A stretch of 64,000 bases of DNA from Bauldia sp. Lineage in GTDB: Bacteria > Pseudomonadota > Alphaproteobacteria > Rhizobiales > Kaistiaceae. Location: positions 62,001 through 126,000 of the forward strand of contig JBBCGQ010000001.1 in the NCBI GenBank assembly GCA_037200845.1, in the 5' to 3' direction. The notes beneath the pieces were generated by a model. It was not told where the DNA came from, ran no database searches, and worked only from the letters and a program-made list of their open reading frames with translations. The translations under genes were made by a program, and so were the position numbers. Positions 20,483 through 28,940 of this stretch are shown piece by piece. Within the stretch, counting starts at the first letter, position 1. The number at the start of each line of letters is the position of its first letter.

Positions 20483-21775
20483 ATGAGCGTCGCTGAAGTC
20501 GAGAGAATCGGGAAGACCGACATCGCCGCCGGGATGGCCGCGATCGGCCGCGCCGCGCGCGAAGCCGCGCGCGTTCTGGGCCTTGCCACCACCGCCGCCA
20601 AGAATGCCGCGCTGCGCGCCGCCGCCGCGTCGATCCGCAAGAATGCGACGACGATCCTCGCGGAGAATGCGAAGGACGTCGCCGACATGCGCAAGCAGGA
20701 CGTCGCGCCGTCGTTCGTCGAGCGCATGATCCTCGATGCCAAGCGCATCGAGGCGATCGCCCGCGCCGTGGAGGAAGTCGCCGCCCTGCCCGATCCCGTC
20801 GGCGCCGTCATCGCGGCGTGGGATCGCCCGAACGGCCTCCACATCGAGCGCGTGCGCACGCCGCTGGGCGTCATCGGCATCATCTACGAAAGCCGCCCGA
20901 ACGTGACCGCCGACGCCAGCGCCCTCTGCCTCAAGGCCGGCAACGCCGCGATCCTGCGCGGCGGCTCCGATGCGTTCCGTTCCTCCGTCGCGATCCATCG
21001 CTGCTTCGTCGATGGCCTCACCGCCGCCGGCCTGCCCGCCGAGGCGGTGCAGCTCGTGCCGACGCGCGACCGCGCCGCCGTCGGCCAGATGCTCACCGGC
21101 CTCGACGGCACCATCGACGTGATCGTCCCGCGCGGCGGCAAGGGCCTCGTCGCCCGTGTCCAGCAGGAGGCGCGCGTGCCCGTGTTCGCGCACCTCGAGG
21201 GCGTGTGCACGGTCTACATCCACAAGGCCGCCAACCTCGCCATGGCCGAGAAGATCGTCGTCAACGCCAAGATGCGCCGCGTCTCTGTCTGCGGCGCCGC
21301 GGAGACGATGCTGGTCGACCGTGCCGTCGTCGCAACGCACCTGAAGCCGCTGGTCGAGGCGCTGCAGAAGGCCGGCTGCACGGTGCGCGGCGACGAGACG
21401 ACGCGGAGCCTCGTAGCGAACGTCGTGCCCGCGACCGAGGCCGACTGGTCGACCGAGTTCCTCGACACCATCATCGCGGTAAAGGTCATCGACAACCTCG
21501 ACGCCGCCATCGCGCACATCGGCCGCTATGGCTCGCACCACACCGACTCGATCGTCACCGACGACGTTGCGGCCGCAGAAAAATTCCTCGTCGAGGTCGA
21601 CAGCGCCATCGTGCTGCACAATGCTTCGACCCAGTTCGCCGACGGCGGCGAGTTCGGCATGGGCGCCGAGATCGGCATCGCCACCGGCCGCATGCACGCC
21701 CGCGGCCCGGTCGGCGTCGAGCAGCTCACCAGCTTCAAATATCGCATCCACGGCGCCGGCCAGGTGAGGCCGTAG
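20483..21775 (+). CDS. proA: Gamma-glutamyl phosphate reductase
   Basis: Second proline-synthesis enzyme: NADPH-dependent reduction of gamma-glutamyl phosphate to glutamate semialdehyde. It is 430 residues. The aldehyde-dehydrogenase-like fold shows [40 protein letters not shown] and the active-site cysteine in [16 protein letters not shown] much longer upstream open frame is antisense to the EamA and CHRD genes; [20 protein letters not shown] is where homology begins. The gene must have its own promoter, since three opposite-strand genes separate it from proB. Confidence 0.96.
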   Translation: MSVAEVERIGKTDIAAGMAAIGRAAREAARVLGLATTAAKNAALRAAAASIRKNATTILAENAKDVADMRKQDVAPSFVERMILDAKRIEAIARAVEEVAALPDPVGAVIAAWDRPNGLHIERVRTPLGVIGIIYESRPNVTADASALCLKAGNAAILRGGSDAFRSSVAIHRCFVDGLTAAGLPAEAVQLVPTRDRAAVGQMLTGLDGTIDVIVPRGGKGLVARVQQEARVPVFAHLEGVCTVYIHKAANLAMAEKIVVNAKMRRVSVCGAAETMLVDRAVVATHLKPLVEALQKAGCTVRGDETTRSLVANVVPATEADWSTEFLDTIIAVKVIDNLDAAIAHIGRYGSHHTDSIVTDDVAAAEKFLVEVDSAIVLHNASTQFADGGEFGMGAEIGIATGRMHARGPVGVEQLTSFKYRIHGAGQVRP

Positions 21776-21783
21776 GGGCGGTG

Positions 21784-21871
21784 GGCAATCGGCAATCGGC
21801 AGTCGGCAGTCGGAACTCCGCTCCGCCAACGGCAATCGGCCGATTGCCGATTGCCGATTGCCGGTTGCCGG
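21784..21871. repeat. GGCAATC/GGCAGTC tandem and inverted repeat
   Basis: Four left-arm units (GGCAATC, GGCAATC, GGCAGTC, GGCAGTC, each followed by G) are answered after a short spacer by GGCAATC and then CCGATTGCCGATTGCCGATT in opposite orientation. The transcript would form a long imperfect hairpin between proA and nadD. There is no T-tract, so a classical terminator is unlikely. Confidence 0.85.
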
Positions 21872-21885
21872 CGTTCTACCCCGGC

Positions 21886-22455
21886 ATGCGCATCGGCCTG
21901 TTCGGCGGCTCGTTCGATCCGCCGCATGACGGCCACGTCGAGGTCAGCCGCGTCGCGCTCCGCGTGCTGCGCCTCGATCAGGTCTGGTGGCTGGTCGCGC
22001 CGCAAAATCCGCTGAAGAAGAGCGCGCCGTCGAACGACCTGCACCGGCGTATCGCCGCCGCCCGTGCGCTCATCCGCCATCCTTCGATCAAGGTTACCGG
22101 CATCGAGGCCGCGCTCGGCACGCGCTACACCGCCGAGACGCTCCGCCGCCTGCTGCCGCGGCTCCGCGGCGTCGATTGCGTGTGGATGATGGGCGCCGAC
22201 AACCTGGCGAATTTCCATCGCTGGAAGGGCTGGCAGGCGATCGCCGCCTCGATCCCGATCGCGGTCTTCAACCGCCCGGGATCGGCGCTCGATGCCCTCG
22301 CCTCGCCGGCTGCGCTCAGCCTGTGGCGCGCGCGCCACGATCCCTCCGATGCCGCCGCGCTGGCCGGAAGCCCGCCGCCCGCCTGGGTTTTCCTGCCTTC
22401 GCCGCACGTTCCGATCTCCTCGACCGCGCTCCGTGCCGCGCGTCGCACGTCTTGA
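21886..22455 (+). CDS. nadD: Nicotinate-nucleotide adenylyltransferase
   Basis: Converts nicotinate mononucleotide and ATP to deamido-NAD in NAD synthesis. It is 189 residues. It has the nucleotidyltransferase motif GGSFDPPHDGHVEVSRVAL (GxFxPxHxGH type), MMGADNLANFHRWKGW and the C-terminal ISSTALR. The start is placed at MRIGLFGGSF. It is followed by rsfS and rlmH, the standard order in alphaproteobacteria. Confidence 0.95.
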   Translation: MRIGLFGGSFDPPHDGHVEVSRVALRVLRLDQVWWLVAPQNPLKKSAPSNDLHRRIAAARALIRHPSIKVTGIEAALGTRYTAETLRRLLPRLRGVDCVWMMGADNLANFHRWKGWQAIAASIPIAVFNRPGSALDALASPAALSLWRARHDPSDAAALAGSPPPAWVFLPSPHVPISSTALRAARRTS

Positions 22456-22485
22456 AAGCTTCACCGTCATACGCATATCCTGACC

Positions 22486-22962
22486 ATGGTGCCGCGAAGC
22501 ACTCGCGGACCCTTTGGCAACGTGACCGGAGAAGGGACAAAACCGCTGACAACCGCACTTCGTAGTGGGGAGATGCGTCCACGCTCGCCCCGTCTTGCGA
22601 CCGCCCGCCGTGAACTTGCAGCCGCGGCCGCCATCAAGGTGGTTCTGACCAGCCTTGAAGATTCCAAAGGCGAGGAAATCGCCTCCATCGACATCACCGG
22701 AAAATCCGCCATGGCCGACTACATGGTCGTCGCCAGCGGCCGTTCCGCGCGCCATGTGGCCGCGATCGCGGACCGCCTGATCAGCGACCTGAAGGAAGCC
22801 GGCGGGGATCATTTCCGCGTCGAAGGCCTGCCGGCCGGCGACTGGGTGCTGATCGATGCCGGCGACATCATCGTCCACGTCTTCCGGCCGGAAGTGCGCG
22901 CCTTCTACAATCTCGAGAAAATGTGGCGCGCCGAGCACCCGGCGGCTCCCGTAGAGGTGTAG
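22486..22962 (+). CDS. rsfS: Ribosome silencing factor RsfS
   Basis: Binds ribosomal protein L14 and blocks subunit joining when nutrients are short. The conserved domain covers about the last 115 residues (TSLEDSKGEEIASIDITGKS, ADYMVVASGRSARHVAAIAD, DWVLIDAGDIIVHVFRPEVR). The upstream ~45 residues are not family-conserved. An ATG at 22573 is an alternative start with its GGGGAG too close, so the true N-terminus is uncertain. It lies between nadD and rlmH. Confidence 0.93.
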   Translation: MVPRSTRGPFGNVTGEGTKPLTTALRSGEMRPRSPRLATARRELAAAAAIKVVLTSLEDSKGEEIASIDITGKSAMADYMVVASGRSARHVAAIADRLISDLKEAGGDHFRVEGLPAGDWVLIDAGDIIVHVFRPEVRAFYNLEKMWRAEHPAAPVEV

Positions 22963-23012
22963 GCTGCTCCAGCGCTGAATTGTGACGGCGCGGGAGCGGA
23001 GCCGCCACGTCG

Positions 23013-23492
23013 ATGCTGATTACCATTGCCGCGGTCGGCAAGATGAAGGCCGGACCGGAACGGGCGCTGTTTGAGCGCTACGTCGAGCGCACCACGGGCG
23101 TGGGACGCAGCCTCGCCCTTACCGTCGCCACTCGCGAATTCATCGAAAGCCGCTACGCCGCGGTGACCGCCCGCAAGGACCAGGAAGCCGAAGCCCTGCT
23201 CGGTGCGGTGCCCGCCGGCGGCGTACTGATCGCGCTCGACGAAGGCGGCAAGAGCCTCGACAGCCGCGCCTTCGCCGACAAGATCGCCAAGTGGCGCGAC
23301 GGCGGCACGTCCGATCTCGTCTTCGCCATCGGCGGCGCCGACGGCCACGGTCCGGCCCTGCTGCAGAAAAGTGCGCTCCGCCTTGCTTTCGGCCCGATGA
23401 CGTGGCCGCATCAGCTTGCCCGGATCATGCTTGCCGAACAGATCTACCGGGCCGTGACAATCCTCTCCGGCCACCCCTATCATCGCGACTGA
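23013..23492 (+). CDS. rlmH: 23S rRNA (pseudouridine1915-N3)-methyltransferase RlmH
   Basis: SPOUT-class methyltransferase that modifies the pseudouridine at position 1915 of 23S rRNA helix 69. It is 159 residues, the normal family size. Motifs are FERYVERTTGVGR near the N-terminus, VLIALDEGGKSLDSRAFADK, the SAM-binding knot FAIGGADGHG, and the C-terminal HQLARIMLAEQIYRAVTI with GHPYHRD at the end. Its stop overlaps the start of the EnvC-like gene by one base. Confidence 0.96.
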   Translation: MLITIAAVGKMKAGPERALFERYVERTTGVGRSLALTVATREFIESRYAAVTARKDQEAEALLGAVPAGGVLIALDEGGKSLDSRAFADKIAKWRDGGTSDLVFAIGGADGHGPALLQKSALRLAFGPMTWPHQLARIMLAEQIYRAVTILSGHPYHRD

Positions 23493-24829
23493 TGCGTTCC
23501 GCCCGCGCTCTCCTGCTCGCTGCCGCCCTCGCCGCCGGTGCGATGGCGGCTGCCGGCGCACAGGAATTGCCGCCGGCGGCGCCGGAAGCCGCCCCCGAGC
23601 CGACGCCGCTACCGCCTACCGCCGACGCCGATGCCCGCAAGGCCGAACTCGATGCCGTCACCCAGGACATCCAGTTGACCGCCGCGCGGCAGGCCGCGCT
23701 GAAAGCCGAGATCGACGCCCTCGACAAGGACCGCACCACCCTCAACCAGTCGCTGATCGACGGCGGCCGCGAGGTGCAGAAGCTTGAGGGCGACATCGAC
23801 GCCGCAGAGGCGAGGCTGAGCGCCGTCCTCGATCAGGAGGACAAGCTCCGCGATTCGCTCGCCGCCCGCCGCGGCGTATTGGCCGAGGTGCTCGCCGCCC
23901 TGCAGCGCATGGGCCACCGCCCGCCGCCCGCCCTGCTCGTGCGGCCGGAAGATGCGCTGGCCTCGATCCACTCCGCGATTCTGCTGGGCGCCGTCGTGCC
24001 GGAACTGCGCACCGCCGCCGAGGCGCTGGCCACCGACCTCAAGCAGCTCGTCGCCGTCCGTGAAGCGAAGGAAAAGGAGCGCGACAACCTCCGCGCCAAC
24101 GCCACCGCGCTCGCCGAAGGCCGCGCCAGGATCAACCTGCTGATCGCCGAACGCCAGAGCCAGCGCGACGCCTCGGCGGCGGCGCTCGACGCCGAGCAGA
24201 AGCGCGCCGGCGTCCTTGCCGACCAGGCGACCAGCCTCCGCGACCTTATCGCGCGCATGGAAGCCGAGAACGCCACCGCCAAGGCCGCGGCCGATGCCGC
24301 CAAGGCGGCTGAGCTCGCCCGCACCGAAACCGGCGATAAGCCCGCCCAATCCCTCGGCGACGCCGGACGGTTAACCCCCAAGGTCGCCTTCGCTAACACC
24401 AAGGGCCTGCTGCCGATGCCCGCCAACGGCACGGAAATCAAGGCTTTCGGCGATCCGGACGGCCTCGGCGGCACGACGCAGGGAATTTCGCTGTCGACCC
24501 GCGAGGGCGCCCAAGTCTCGTCGCCTTCCGATGGCTGGGTGGTTTACTCGGGGCCGTTCAGAAGCTACGGGCAACTCTTGATCATAAATGCCGGCGATGG
24601 CTATCATGTGCTTCTGGCGGGCATGGAACGGATAGATGTTCAGCTCGGCCAATTTGTGCTTGCCGGGGAACCCGTGGCGGTCATGGCCTCAGAGAGGCTG
24701 GCCAGTGTCGGCGCCGTGAACGTAGGCGTCACGCAGCCCGTGCTCTATATCGAATTCCGGAAGGACGGGGCGTCGATTGACCCGGCCCCATGGTGGGCCG
24801 CTTCCAACGTTGAAAAGGTAGGCGGATGA
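23492..24829 (+). CDS. EnvC-like murein hydrolase activator (degenerate M23 domain)
   Basis: Periplasmic protein of 445 residues. It has a signal peptide ending near AAAGA, then a long coiled coil (about residues 45-290, with runs such as AALKAEIDALDKDRTTLNQS) and a C-terminal LytM/M23-like domain (GTTQGISLSTREGAQVSSPS; LLIINAGDGYHVLLAGM). The zinc-binding His/Asp residues of active M23 peptidases are not seen, so it is probably non-catalytic and activates amidases at the division site, as E. coli EnvC does. It lies directly before ctpA, as in related genomes, and overlaps ctpA by four bases. Confidence 0.88.
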   Translation: MRSARALLLAAALAAGAMAAAGAQELPPAAPEAAPEPTPLPPTADADARKAELDAVTQDIQLTAARQAALKAEIDALDKDRTTLNQSLIDGGREVQKLEGDIDAAEARLSAVLDQEDKLRDSLAARRGVLAEVLAALQRMGHRPPPALLVRPEDALASIHSAILLGAVVPELRTAAEALATDLKQLVAVREAKEKERDNLRANATALAEGRARINLLIAERQSQRDASAAALDAEQKRAGVLADQATSLRDLIARMEAENATAKAAADAAKAAELARTETGDKPAQSLGDAGRLTPKVAFANTKGLLPMPANGTEIKAFGDPDGLGGTTQGISLSTREGAQVSSPSDGWVVYSGPFRSYGQLLIINAGDGYHVLLAGMERIDVQLGQFVLAGEPVAVMASERLASVGAVNVGVTQPVLYIEFRKDGASIDPAPWWAASNVEKVGG

Positions 24830-26175
24830 TTCGCAGATTTTCGTTTCTCCTGGCCGGCGTCGCGATCGGTGCCCTGGCCACGGTTGCCGTCACGCAGGGA
24901 CAGTTCCTCTCATCGACCAAGGCGGTTGCGGCAAGCTCCGACGCCTATCGCGAGCTGAACCTGTTCGGCGACGTCTTCGAGCGCGTCCGCGCCGATTACG
25001 TCGAGGTGCCGGACGACACCCAGCTCGTCGAATCGGCGATCAACGGCATGCTCGCCGGGCTCGATCCGCATTCGAGCTACATGAACGCCAAGGACTACAA
25101 GGACATGCAGGTCACCACGACCGGCAAGTTCGGCGGCCTCGGCATCCAGGTCACCATGGAGGACGGGATCATCAAGGTGATCTCGCCGATGGACGGCACG
25201 CCCGCCGCCAAGGCCGGCATCCTCGCCAACGACAAGATCATCGCGATCGACGGCGAGCAGCTCACCGGCATCACGCTCGACGCGGCCGTCGAGAAGATGC
25301 GCGGCGACATCGGCACGCCGATCACGCTGACCATCCAGCGCGGCACCGACGACAAGAAGCCGATCGACATCAAGCTGGTCCGCGCCGAGATCACGGTGCA
25401 GGCCGTCACGGGCCGCGCCGAAGGCCAGGTCATCTACGTCCGCATCGCCTCGTTCAGCGAGAACGCTTTCGACGGCCTGAAGGCGCAGATCGACAAGCTC
25501 AGCGCCCAGATCGGGCCGGACAAGGTGCAGGGCGTCATTGTCGACCTGCGCAACGACCCTGGCGGCCTGCTCGACCAGGCGATTGCCGTCTCGGACGCGT
25601 TCCTCAACGAGGGCGAGGTCGTCTCGACCCGCGGCCGGCGTGCCGACGAGACGCAGCGCTTCAACGCCCACTCCGGCGACCTCGCCAAGGGCAAGCCGGT
25701 GATCGTGCTGGTCAACGGCGGCTCCGCCTCGGCCTCCGAGATCGTCGCCGGCGCCCTGCAGGATCAGCGCCGCGCCACCATCATCGGCACGCGCTCGTTC
25801 GGCAAGGGTTCGGTGCAGACCATCGTGCCGCTCGGCAAGGATGGTGCGCTCCGCCTGACGACCGCGCGCTACTACACGCCGTCCGGCCGCTCGATCCAGG
25901 CCAAGGGCATCGAGCCCGACATCGAGGTGGTGCAGGATTTGCCGCCCGACCTCGCCGCCCAGTTCTCGGGCGAGCCGCGCGGCGAAGCGAGCCTCAAAGG
26001 CCATCTCGTCAACGACGACGAGAAGAACGGCAAGGCCGCGCAGTCGGGTTCGCTCGCCTACGTGCCGCCGGACCCGAAGGACGACAAGCAGCTCCACTAC
26101 GCGCTCGATCTCCTGCGCGGGCTGCAGGTCCACGCCGCCTTCCCGCCGGACCCGAATCGCGTCATACCGAACTGA
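24826..26175 (+). CDS. ctpA: Carboxy-terminal processing protease (S41)
   Basis: Periplasmic serine protease of 449 residues. An N-terminal signal or anchor segment (FSFLLAGVAIGALATVAVTQ) is followed by an S41 helper region, a PDZ domain (about 90-180: GGLGIQVTMEDGIIKVISPM) and the protease core. The nucleophile region is VNGGSASASEIVAGALQD and the catalytic lysine is in IGTRSFGKGSVQTIVPLG. In alphaproteobacteria such proteases trim envelope and cell-wall proteins, and EnvC-like neighbours point to peptidoglycan turnover. Start ATGATTCGC overlaps the preceding stop. Confidence 0.95.
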   Translation: MIRRFSFLLAGVAIGALATVAVTQGQFLSSTKAVAASSDAYRELNLFGDVFERVRADYVEVPDDTQLVESAINGMLAGLDPHSSYMNAKDYKDMQVTTTGKFGGLGIQVTMEDGIIKVISPMDGTPAAKAGILANDKIIAIDGEQLTGITLDAAVEKMRGDIGTPITLTIQRGTDDKKPIDIKLVRAEITVQAVTGRAEGQVIYVRIASFSENAFDGLKAQIDKLSAQIGPDKVQGVIVDLRNDPGGLLDQAIAVSDAFLNEGEVVSTRGRRADETQRFNAHSGDLAKGKPVIVLVNGGSASASEIVAGALQDQRRATIIGTRSFGKGSVQTIVPLGKDGALRLTTARYYTPSGRSIQAKGIEPDIEVVQDLPPDLAAQFSGEPRGEASLKGHLVNDDEKNGKAAQSGSLAYVPPDPKDDKQLHYALDLLRGLQVHAAFPPDPNRVIPN

Positions 26176-26180
26176 GGTAA

Positions 26181-26205
26181 AGAGGCGCCCCTCGCGGGCG
26201 CCTCT
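26181..26205 (+). terminator. GC-rich hairpin after ctpA
   Basis: Perfect stem AGAGGCGCCC / GGGCGCCTCT with loop CTCGC, five bases after the ctpA stop. There is no T-tract (CCTCAT follows), so it may be a weak terminator or an RNA-stability hairpin rather than a strong intrinsic terminator. Confidence 0.55.
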
Positions 26206-26238
26206 CCTCATCGGGACGAGCGAATCGGCGGGCCGCGG

Positions 26239-27360
26239 ATGAAGGACGACCTGGTCAAGCCGCTCGGGCTTCAGCCCGGGCGGAAGTGGTACGAACAGCC
26301 AATTCCCCTGGCCGCCGCCGGTATCGCCGCCGTGGCCATTGTCGCGGGCGGCGCCTGGTACCTGACGCCGGCCGCCAAGGGCCCGACCGTCACCGCCACG
26401 ATCGACGCGCCGCCGAAGCCCGCACCGCCCGCCGCCGACATCACCGCCTCGACCAAGCCGGCGGCCTCGACTCCGGCGCTGACCGAGATGGAGCCGACCG
26501 GCGGCCTCAGCGACCTCAACGGCGAGGTCATCATCCACGACCCGGACCACGACTCGCCGGTGCAGATCGCCTCGCTGCCCGAGCCCGGCCTCTACGAGAA
26601 GACGGATCAGGGTCCGCTGCCGCGCGTCGGCCCGAACGGCCTGCGCCCGCTCGACGCCTACTCGCGTCCCGGCATCTCGGACTCGTCGCAGGTCCGCATT
26701 GCCATCGTCGTCGGCGGCGTCGGCATCGACGCCGACGGCACCAACCGCGCCATCGACGACCTGCCCGGCGAGGTGACGCTCGCCTTCGCCCCCTACGGCG
26801 ATCACCTTCCGGCCGAGACCACCGCGGCGCTGCGCGCCGGGCACGAGCTGCTGCTCCAGATTCCCCTCGAGCCGTTCAACTATCCGCAGACCAACCCCGG
26901 CACCAACACGCTGACCAGCAACGCGACGCCGGCCGAGAACCTCACCCGCCTGCACTGGTTCATGGGCCGCATCACCAACTACGTCGGCGTCGTGAATTAC
27001 ATGGGCGCACGCTTCACCGCCGACATCGGCCCGCTTGCGCCGGTGATGCACGAGATCGGCGAACGCGGGCTGATGTATCTCGACGACGGCACCTCGGCCC
27101 GCAGCCGCGCCGCCGAGGTCGCCGGCACGACGACGCCGTTCGTGCGCGCCGACCTCGTGCTCGACGCCGAACTCTCGGCCGAGGCGATCGACGACCGCCT
27201 CAACCAGCTCCGCGCCATCGCGCGCGAGCGCGGCTACGCCGTCGCCACCGCCACCGCCTTCCCGATCACCATCGAGCGGCTCGCCGCCTTCGCCAAGACC
27301 GCCGCCGACAAGGGCATCACCCTCGTGCCGATCAGCGCGCTTGCGGAAAACCGGTCGTGA
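26239..27360 (+). CDS. Divergent polysaccharide deacetylase (YibQ-like)
   Basis: A 373-residue membrane-anchored protein. It has one transmembrane segment at about residues 25-45 ([20 protein letters not shown]), a Pro/Ala-rich linker to about residue 150, then the divergent polysaccharide deacetylase (DUF610) domain. Domain motifs are [60 protein letters not shown] and [12 protein letters not shown]. The conserved family position (ctpA - this gene - rppH) supports the call. Catalysis has not been shown for most members. The stop overlaps rppH (GTGA). Confidence 0.92.
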   Translation: MKDDLVKPLGLQPGRKWYEQPIPLAAAGIAAVAIVAGGAWYLTPAAKGPTVTATIDAPPKPAPPAADITASTKPAASTPALTEMEPTGGLSDLNGEVIIHDPDHDSPVQIASLPEPGLYEKTDQGPLPRVGPNGLRPLDAYSRPGISDSSQVRIAIVVGGVGIDADGTNRAIDDLPGEVTLAFAPYGDHLPAETTAALRAGHELLLQIPLEPFNYPQTNPGTNTLTSNATPAENLTRLHWFMGRITNYVGVVNYMGARFTADIGPLAPVMHEIGERGLMYLDDGTSARSRAAEVAGTTTPFVRADLVLDAELSAEAIDDRLNQLRAIARERGYAVATATAFPITIERLAAFAKTAADKGITLVPISALAENRS

Positions 27361-27869
27361 AGAAATCCGACATCGAGAAGCTGCCCTATCGCCCGTGCGT
27401 CGGCATCGCGCTGTTCAATGCCAAGGGCCGCGTCTGGATCGGCAACCGCTCCGACAAGGACGCCGAGGGCGAAGGCGAAGGCCACTGGTGGCAGATGCCG
27501 CAGGGCGGCCTCGACGAGGGCGAGGACCCGTACAAGGCGGCGCTCCGCGAGCTCTACGAGGAAACCTCGGTCAAGAAAGTCAGCCTCCTCAAGGAGGCAC
27601 GCGGCTGGCTGACCTACGACCTGCCGCCGGAACTGGTCGGCGAATCGTGGGGCGGTCGCTATCGCGGCCAGAAGCAGAAATGGTTCGCGCTCCGCTTCGA
27701 GGGCAAGGACGCCGACATCGACGTGCTCCATCCCGGCGGCGGCAAGCACAAGGCCGAATTCTCGACGTGGCGCTGGGAGAAGCTCGAGCGCCTGCCCGAG
27801 CTGATCGTGCCCTTCAAGCGCAAGGTGTATGAACAGGTGGTGGCGGCGTTCGCTTCGCTCGCCGACTGA
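27357..27869 (+). CDS. rppH: RNA pyrophosphohydrolase
   Basis: Nudix hydrolase that removes pyrophosphate from 5'-triphosphorylated mRNA and so starts 5'-dependent decay. It is 170 residues. The start GTG overlaps the upstream stop, giving [20 protein letters not shown]. The Nudix box is complete ([20 protein letters not shown] followed by T-S-V), and the family motif [15 protein letters not shown] follows. Gene order next to ctpA agrees with Rhizobiales genomes. Confidence 0.95.
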   Translation: MKKSDIEKLPYRPCVGIALFNAKGRVWIGNRSDKDAEGEGEGHWWQMPQGGLDEGEDPYKAALRELYEETSVKKVSLLKEARGWLTYDLPPELVGESWGGRYRGQKQKWFALRFEGKDADIDVLHPGGGKHKAEFSTWRWEKLERLPELIVPFKRKVYEQVVAAFASLAD

Positions 27870-27892
27870 CCCGCGATCCGGGAGGGCTCCGC

Positions 27893-28375
27893 ATGTCCCA
27901 GTCCCAGCCATCCGACACCGCTGGCGTCACCGTCCTGCCGCCGCTGGTCTACGCCGGCGGCCTCGTCGTCGGCTACATCGTTCAGTTCATCCTGCCGATC
28001 GCGGTGGCGCCGCCGACCTTCGACGTCGCCATCCGTGTGCTCGGCGTCCTGCTGGTGCTGTTCGGCGGCTACCTGATGTTCACCGCGCTCGGCCTCTTCC
28101 AGAAGGTCGGCACGCCGGTCAGCCCGCACGAGCCGACCCGGGCGCTGACCTTCGACGGCCCCTACCGCTACACGCGCAATCCGATCTACCTCGGCATGGC
28201 GCTGATCCTCGCAGGCCTCGCGCTGGTCGGCAACGCGCTGTGGCCGCTGCTCGCCGTGATCCCGGTCATCTGGTGGATCACGACGCAGGTGATCGTGCGC
28301 GAGGAGCGGTACCTCGAAGCAAAGTTCGGCGCGCCCTACGCCGATTTCAAGAAGCGCGTCCGCCGCTGGCTGTGA
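27893..28375 (+). CDS. Isoprenylcysteine methyltransferase-like (ICMT/PEMT) membrane protein
   Basis: Integral membrane protein, 160 residues, with about four transmembrane segments. The conserved SAM-dependent C-terminal module is GPYRYTRNPIYLGMALILAG followed by VREERYLEAKFGAPYADFKK, typical of the bacterial isoprenylcysteine-carboxyl-methyltransferase/phospholipid methyltransferase-like family. The substrate is unknown in bacteria. The GTG of the next gene overlaps its stop, so the two are co-translated. Confidence 0.87.
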   Translation: MSQSQPSDTAGVTVLPPLVYAGGLVVGYIVQFILPIAVAPPTFDVAIRVLGVLLVLFGGYLMFTALGLFQKVGTPVSPHEPTRALTFDGPYRYTRNPIYLGMALILAGLALVGNALWPLLAVIPVIWWITTQVIVREERYLEAKFGAPYADFKKRVRRWL

Positions 28376-28827
28376 CCGCGACCCACGTCACCATTCGCCG
28401 CCTCACCGCCGAGGACGACGCGACCTGGCTGCAAAAGCGCGTTGCGCTGTGGGCGGAGGAAGACCACGCCGAGCTGGCGCGCGAGATCGTCGGCCTTGCC
28501 ACCCGCGACGACTTCGCCGCCTTCGGTGCCATGTTGGGCAACGGCCGCTGCGTCGGCTTCGTCGAGGTCGGCGCCCGCGACTACGCGGAAGGCTGCACCA
28601 CCTCGCCGGTCGGCTACGTCGAGGGCCTGTGGGTGGACGAGGACGTCCGCCTGCAGGGCATCGCCCGGCGCCTCATGGAAGCCGCCGCCGACTGGTCGCG
28701 CTCGCGCGGTTACCGCGAGATGGCGTCGGACACCAACCTCGACAATACCGACTCGCAAACGATGCACGTCCGTCTGGGCTTCGCCGAGACTGACCGCATC
28801 GTCACGTTCCTGGTGAAACTGGACTGA
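28372..28827 (+). CDS. GNAT acetyltransferase resembling aminoglycoside AAC(6')
   Basis: Acetyl-CoA-dependent acetyltransferase of 151 residues. Pattern and length resemble chromosomal AAC(6')-type enzymes: AEGCTTSPVGYVEGLWVDED, acetyl-CoA loop RLQGIARRLMEAAADW, and REMASDTNLDNTDSQTMHVR followed by LGFAETDRIVTFLVKL. Start GTG overlaps the upstream methyltransferase-like gene. The natural substrate may not be an antibiotic; the family resemblance is a recognition call and has not been checked by alignment. Confidence 0.75.
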   Translation: MTATHVTIRRLTAEDDATWLQKRVALWAEEDHAELAREIVGLATRDDFAAFGAMLGNGRCVGFVEVGARDYAEGCTTSPVGYVEGLWVDEDVRLQGIARRLMEAAADWSRSRGYREMASDTNLDNTDSQTMHVRLGFAETDRIVTFLVKLD

Positions 28828-28837
28828 CCCCTCCCCC

Positions 28838-28930
28838 GCTTCCGCCGCGAAAGCGGGGCCCAGGCGCCAAACGAGAAAGCGATCCTTGTTGCGCTACCTG
28901 GATCCCCGCTTGCGCGGGGAAAGCGGAAAA
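28838..28930. repeat. REP-like inverted doublet
   Basis: Two arms in opposite orientation: CCGCTTCCGCCGCGAAAGCG with following GGGCCCAGG, and CCTGGATCCCCGCTTGCGCG with following GGGAAAGCGG. Each arm is itself palindromic around CCCGCTT/AAGCGGG. It fills the gap between convergent genes and is the same style of element as those at 39.8 and 58.6 kb. Confidence 0.75.
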
Positions 28931-28940
28931 GAGAAACGGC

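Noticed and set aside
21784-21871. Possible CRISPR-like repeat
   Set aside because: Units of seven bases without unique spacers, partly inverted, and no cas genes nearby.
24910-27051. 713-codon minus-strand frame across ctpA and the YibQ-like gene
   Set aside because: Exactly antisense to two well-recognised genes; a codon-bias artefact.
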